This document shows, in pieces, positions 7,736-9,731 of a stretch of DNA of 9,731 bases. The notes below the pieces were generated by a model that was given only the letters and a program-made list of their open reading frames with translations, had not been told where the DNA came from and did no database searches. The stretch is from PXAP01 sp964520585 (GTDB lineage Bacteria > Bacteroidota > Bacteroidia > Bacteroidales > PUMT01). The stretch's first letter is position 1. Each line of letters opens with the position of its first letter. The position numbers were made by a program, and so were the translations under genes. The stretch spans positions 1 to 9,731 of the forward strand of contig CAZFOO010000134.1 in the NCBI GenBank assembly GCA_964520585.1, in the 5' to 3' direction.

Positions 7736-8038
7736 CTATTTATGTTTTGTCCCCATCAATTTGCTGTCCTGAAGTTTTCTTCCCAGTTTATCATCACTGG
7801 CCACTTTTGTAATATCATCGGACAAACCCAAAACAAAAAGCACCTGAACATAAATTCCCATTGCCACGCTGGGCAGACCTTTTTCAACCGAAACCAATGT
7901 CCGGCGACTGATGCCTGCACGCTCAGCAACCTGTTCTGCTGTTAATTTACGACGAAGTCTGGCCAGTTTTATATTTTCGCCTAACATTGCCATAGCTTTT
8001 GCCGGTTTTGGTAGTAAAACCGTGTTTCTTTTTTTCAT
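7736..8038 (-). CDS. hipB: HipB-type XRE-family antitoxin and repressor
   Basis: This is a 100-residue protein with an XRE/Cro helix-turn-helix at about 20-75: GENIKLARLRRKLTAEQVAE, then RAGISRRTLVSVEKG, where the second helix would enter the major groove. Family members bind HipA as antitoxin and repress their own operon. A basic tail, DDKLGRKLQDSKL, follows and could contact HipA or be the flexible proteolysis-sensitive end. I choose the ATG at 8038 (MKKRNTVLL). An in-frame ATG at 8059 would put the start only a base or two from the -7 element, upstream of the expected transcript start. hipA follows after 17 bp. A remnant of the first 14 codons recurs at 9280-9321. Confidence 0.9.
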   Translation of the reverse strand: MKKRNTVLLPKPAKAMAMLGENIKLARLRRKLTAEQVAERAGISRRTLVSVEKGLPSVAMGIYVQVLFVLGLSDDITKVASDDKLGRKLQDSKLMGTKHK

Positions 8039-8039
8039 A

Positions 8040-8059
8040 TTGTGAATTAAATTGCACAA
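8040..8059. promoter_or_regulatory. Operator candidate of hipBA
   Basis: TTGTG (8040-8044) and CACAA (8055-8059) form an inverted repeat with 10 bp between them and some inner symmetry. It lies between the -7 element and the hipB ATG, so a bound repressor would block transcription. HipB is the obvious candidate. It is repeated at 9323-9342. Confidence 0.5.
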
Positions 8060-8064
8060 ATATA
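8057..8064 (-). promoter_or_regulatory. -7 element of hipBA
   Basis: On the minus strand the bases read TATATTTG, an exact fit to the Bacteroidota -7 consensus. The transcript would start near 8050 with a leader of roughly 12 nt before the ATG at 8038. No clear -33 element is seen. Confidence 0.6.
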
Positions 8065-8093
8065 GTTATAATGTGTAATATAATGCATGTTGA

Positions 8094-8314
8094 TTAGAAT
8101 TTATTTTTACCCTGCGAAACAACCAGGATGCTATTGGAAAGAGACTCTAACACCAGTGAAAAAGGAGTAGAGTTTGAGGTAATTAATTTGAAGCCCGCCT
8201 GTTCCTCGGGGGAGTTAACGGAATAGGCCAACGCATTCCATACATTTTAACACTCCGGAGAATTTGTTAATACCGCTTTCGCGGAAACGGACTGCACCCG
8301 GGTGCCGGCATGGC
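8094..8314. other. Block of unknown nature upstream of hipB, open on both strands
   Basis: The block is richer in G+C than hipB and holds protein-like frames in both directions without a full gene. On the minus strand a frame reads AGTRVQSVSAKAVLTNSPEC, meets a TAA at 8247-8249, and goes on NVWNALAYSVNSPEEQAG to a TAA at 8094-8096. On the plus strand PCETTRMLLERDSN leads to a TAG near 8224. Small palindromes (CTCCGGAG, CCGC-TTTC-GCGG, TGCCGGCA) occur in it. It could be a decayed gene or a structured RNA. In the second copy the minus frame continues rightward to about 9661, so this copy is truncated at 8314. Confidence 0.35.
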
Positions 8315-8336
8315 TTTTCTATAGCCTTATGCTTAC

Positions 8337-8489
8337 TTACAAGTAAAAATGGAGATGAAAGTTATTAAATTTCGCAATGACCAGAATTCTTTGTTCTTCT
8401 ACATATTTGGCCGGGATCTCAATCCGCAGCGGATCTTCCCATAATTTTTGAACTTCATAAAAATCGATATTATGTTCTGTAAGTGAATA
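8337..8489 (-). pseudogene. brnT: brnT-like toxin gene fragment
   Basis: The minus-strand frame reads SLTEHNIDFYEVQKLWEDPL, then RIEIPAKYVEEQRILVIAKFNN, which matches the first half of BrnT-type RNase toxins (KHGIDFEEAQ-LW-DP-IEIPA pattern). About 14 N-terminal residues are missing: the frame begins just after a TAA at 8490-8492. The second half, with the S-V-R-R-A-R catalytic region, is also missing. After KFN a shifted frame reads TFISIFTCK and then a stop, which may be the decayed continuation (BrnT usually has W-x-A-I-F-T-Y-R there). It sits between the duplicated block and the vapBC promoter. I infer a dead copy of the brnT gene that should accompany the brnA end at 9662. It cannot encode an active toxin. 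Confidence 0.7.
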
Positions 8490-8609
8490 TTACTATCCTA
8501 CTTATTCAGGCAGTTAAAAAATTTGAAAATCCGGGCTCTTACAACGAAAAACAAATTGTTTTTTATATGATAAGCAATAAAAAGCTTATTCATTTAGTCT
8601 TATGTTTAC

Positions 8610-8617
8610 TATATTTG
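8610..8617 (+). promoter_or_regulatory. -7 element of the vapBC-like operon
   Basis: TATATTTG, the same octamer as in front of hipB and of the ATPase gene. It lies 16 bp upstream of the antitoxin ATG at 8634, which leaves a leader of about 10 nt. The DNA from 8490 to 8609 shows nothing else I can identify. Confidence 0.6.
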
Positions 8618-8633
8618 TATAAACAACAGCGTC

Positions 8634-8810
8634 ATGGGGAAAATAATCGAAGTGAAAAAATCTGTAAGCCGATCACAGGTTGACAGTGAGATTGAGAGGA
8701 TTAAAGCAAATAAATCCAAATTCAACCTGCGGAAGTACATGGGGAAAGTTCAATTTCAGCATATTGATCCATTGCAATATCAGAGAAATATGAGGGATGA
8801 GTGGGAATAG
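8634..8810 (+). CDS. Small VapB-like antitoxin of a PIN-domain toxin
   Basis: This is a 58-residue protein, MGKIIEVKKSVSRSQVDSEI at the start, with FNLRKYMGKVQF and MRDEWE at the end. No known DNA-binding fold (ribbon-helix-helix, AbrB or Phd) is obvious. The shape, an N-terminal strand and helix with a short aromatic, acidic tail, fits the small antitoxins that wrap around PIN toxins. It overlaps the toxin gene by 14 bp (8797-8810), so the two are probably translationally coupled, and a TATATTTG promoter lies just upstream. The antitoxin role rests on this position. The ATG at 8634 is preceded by stops and no better start exists. Confidence 0.75.
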   Translation: MGKIIEVKKSVSRSQVDSEIERIKANKSKFNLRKYMGKVQFQHIDPLQYQRNMRDEWE

Positions 8811-9168
8811 CCTCTTAGTCGATACCAATATCCTTATCTACCTTTTTAAAGGTAATGAAAGAGCATATGAGTTACTTTACGAAAGGGATTTGTGGGTTTC
8901 CTTTATAACAGAGATGGAATTACTCTCTTTTGATGGCCATACTTCAGGAGAAATTCAGACTATCAATAGATTTTTAGGTAATTGTAAGATTATTGATATT
9001 AATAGAAGTATAAAAGATACTGCCATTAACATTCGAAAAACCAGTACCCTTAAATTACCTGATGCCATAATTGCTGCCACTGCCCATTATCTTAGTATTC
9101 CGCTAATAACGGCTGACAAAGGATTTAAAACTATAGATGATATTATTTCGGTAATTGTGGATTTTTAG
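8797..9168 (+). CDS. vapC: PIN-domain VapC-like ribonuclease toxin
   Basis: This is a 123-residue PIN domain, close to the usual VapC length. The acidic residues expected to hold the metal ions are present: D9 in LLVDTNILIY, E41 in SFITEMELL, D89 in KLPDAIIAATA and D107 in ITADKGF. Family members are Mg-dependent endoribonucleases that cut tRNA or rRNA and stop translation; the target here cannot be read from sequence. The ATG at 8797 overlaps the antitoxin end by 14 bp. All catalytic positions are intact, so the toxin should be active unless held by its partner. The repeat copy of the hipBA region begins 11 bp after its stop. Confidence 0.9.
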   Translation: MSGNSLLVDTNILIYLFKGNERAYELLYERDLWVSFITEMELLSFDGHTSGEIQTINRFLGNCKIIDINRSIKDTAINIRKTSTLKLPDAIIAATAHYLSIPLITADKGFKTIDDIISVIVDF

Positions 9169-9209
9169 TTTTTTCGACGACAAGATTTAAGGGGTAGGTC
9201 CAACCTGTT

Positions 9210-9279
9210 TTACCGATGCTCAAAAGCAGCCGACATTAAATCCTGTTCTCTTTTTGATAAGCCATATTTAATGGCAATT
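9210..9279 (-). pseudogene. hipA: hipA 3'-end remnant
   Basis: The last 23 or so hipA codons recur in this copy (KYGLSKREQDLMSAAFEH region) with the final Gln codon changed to Arg. The upstream part of hipA is missing and the segment is fused, out of frame, to the hipB start region. Confidence 0.85.
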
Positions 9280-9321
9280 TTTTGCCGGTTTTGGTAGTAA
9301 AACCATGTTTCTTTTTTTCAT
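9268..9321 (-). pseudogene. hipB: Truncated hipB start, 17-codon frame
   Basis: The frame reads MKKRNMVLLPKPAKNCH then TAA. The first 14 residues are those of HipB (T6 changed to M) and the last three come from antisense hipA sequence after the deletion. No helix-turn-helix remains. The intact -7 element at 9340-9347 could still drive a transcript. Confidence 0.8.
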
Positions 9322-9322
9322 A

Positions 9323-9347
9323 TTGTGAATTAAATTGCACAAATATA
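9323..9347 (-). promoter_or_regulatory. Retained hipB promoter and operator in copy B
   Basis: The TTGTG-N10-CACAA palindrome (9323-9342) and the -7 element TATATTTG (9340-9347, minus strand) are identical to those of the intact operon. HipB from the intact operon could bind here too. Confidence 0.55.
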
Positions 9348-9376
9348 GTTATAATGTGTAATATAATGCATGTTGA

Positions 9377-9661
9377 TTAGAATTTATTTTTACCCTGCGA
9401 AACAACCAGGATGCTATTGGAAAGAGACTCTAACACCAGTGAAAAAGGAGTAGAGTTTGAGGTAATTAATTTGAAGCCCGCCTGTTCCTCGGGGGAGTTA
9501 ACGGAATAGGCCAACGCATTCCATACATTTTAACACTCCGGAGAATTTGTTAATACCGCTTTCGCGGAAACGGACTGCACCCGGGTGCCGGCATGGCAGG
9601 TGAAATAAAGTTCGGCAAAACCCGGTTTCCCGTTTACAGGTGATTTAGCCGATTGCCAAAT
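9377..9661. other. Longer copy of the block of unknown nature
   Basis: Up to 9597 this equals 8094-8314. From 9598 to 9661 it is unique to this copy. The minus-strand frame seen in the repeat continues through it (SPVNGKPGFAELYFTCHAG) up to the stop of the brnA-like gene, with a TAA at 9530-9532. No ATG start is available. This copy seems less truncated than the one at 8094-8314. Confidence 0.35.
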
Positions 9662-9731
9662 CTATACTTCAGCTTTTTTGAGTTTTTCTGCTATCCACAC
9701 TTTAATAACTGATTGGCGCGTAATGCCCATT
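9662..9731 (-). CDS. brnA: BrnA/CopG-like ribbon-helix-helix antitoxin, C-terminal end
   Basis: The minus-strand frame entering from the right edge reads MGITRQSVIKVWIAEKLKKA and ends in E-V-stop at 9662-9664. G-I-T-R-Q-S-V-I-K-x-W-I-A-E-K-L is the second helix of the ribbon-helix-helix domain of BrnA-type antitoxins, which neutralise BrnT RNase toxins and repress the operon. In known operons brnT precedes brnA, so a brnT gene is expected just beyond the right edge. The rest of the protein is outside the window. A brnT fragment on the same strand lies at 8337-8489, on the wrong side to be its partner, which suggests a duplicated module. Confidence 0.75.
   Translation of the reverse strand, partial: MGITRQSVIKVWIAEKLKKAEV

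Larger units (their letters stand above)
7997..8314. repeat. Duplicated segment, hipB 5' end and upstream block (copy A, part 2)
   Basis: These 318 bp recur at 9280-9597 with a single difference (G8022 to A). The segment contains the first hipB codons, the promoter, the operator and an upstream block. Similarity stops sharply after GGCATGGC at 8314. Confidence 0.95.
9179..9597. repeat. Internally deleted second copy of the hipBA region (copy B)
   Basis: These 419 bp equal 6422-6529 followed by 7997-8314, with three base differences. The join lies in TTTTGCCGGTTTT (9280-9292), present in hipA as TTTTGCCAGTTTT (6523-6535) and in hipB as TTTTGCCGGTTTT (7997-8009). This is a 1474-bp deletion at short homology. 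Both genes are destroyed, but the promoter and operator remain. Confidence 0.95.

Noticed and set aside
8483..8683. 66-codon plus-strand frame across the vapBC promoter.
   Set aside because: It runs through the -7 element and overlaps the well-supported antitoxin start in another frame.

Overview
The window looks like an accessory region of a Bacteroidota chromosome, probably Bacteroidales-like. The signs are AT-rich intergenic DNA, no clear Shine-Dalgarno sequences, -7 elements of the form TATATTTG (the Bacteroidota consensus is TAnnTTTG), and gene families typical of that phylum: DUF234 and DUF4143 AAA+ ATPases, a SWIM-SNF2 helicase, BrnTA-like and HipBA modules. No RNA gene, CRISPR array or complete insertion sequence is visible.

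Left part (1-2281): the 3' remnant of a DUF234-type ATPase gene, interrupted by an in-frame TGA, followed by an intact divergent AAA+/DUF4143 ATPase on the minus strand. The promoter of the second gene carries two copies of an 18-bp palindrome, TGTCG-N8-CGACA, one on each side of its -7 element. This looks like an autoregulatory operator pair.

Centre (2282-5782): one large intact gene for a 1166-residue SWIM zinc-finger/SNF2 helicase. It is visibly richer in G+C than its surroundings and looks like the stable backbone gene of the window.

Right part (5783-9731): a dense cluster of whole and broken toxin-antitoxin (TA) genes. In order these are a YgiT-type zinc-finger start (plus, remnant), a small intact FIKEP-GVDF protein (minus) behind the decapitated 3' end of its putative GNAT-like toxin partner, a 23-bp direct-repeat array resembling an IS end, an intact hipBA operon (minus), a brnT fragment (minus), an intact overlapping VapBC-like pair (plus), a 419-bp internally deleted second copy of the hipBA region, and the 3' end of a brnA-like antitoxin gene (minus) running off the right edge.

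The main observation is that 9179-9597 equals 6422-6529 joined to 7997-8314, with only three base differences. The join lies at a 13-bp near-repeat (TTTTGCCRGTTTT) found in both hipA and hipB, so 1474 bp were lost at short homology. Together with the brnT fragment at 8337-8489 and the brnA end at 9662-9731, this fits a tandem duplication of a unit hipA-hipB-block-brnA-brnT-vapBC, after which each copy lost different parts. The deleted copy keeps the hipB promoter and operator and would encode a 17-residue HipB N-terminal peptide. Genes outside the TA cluster show no evident functional link to it.
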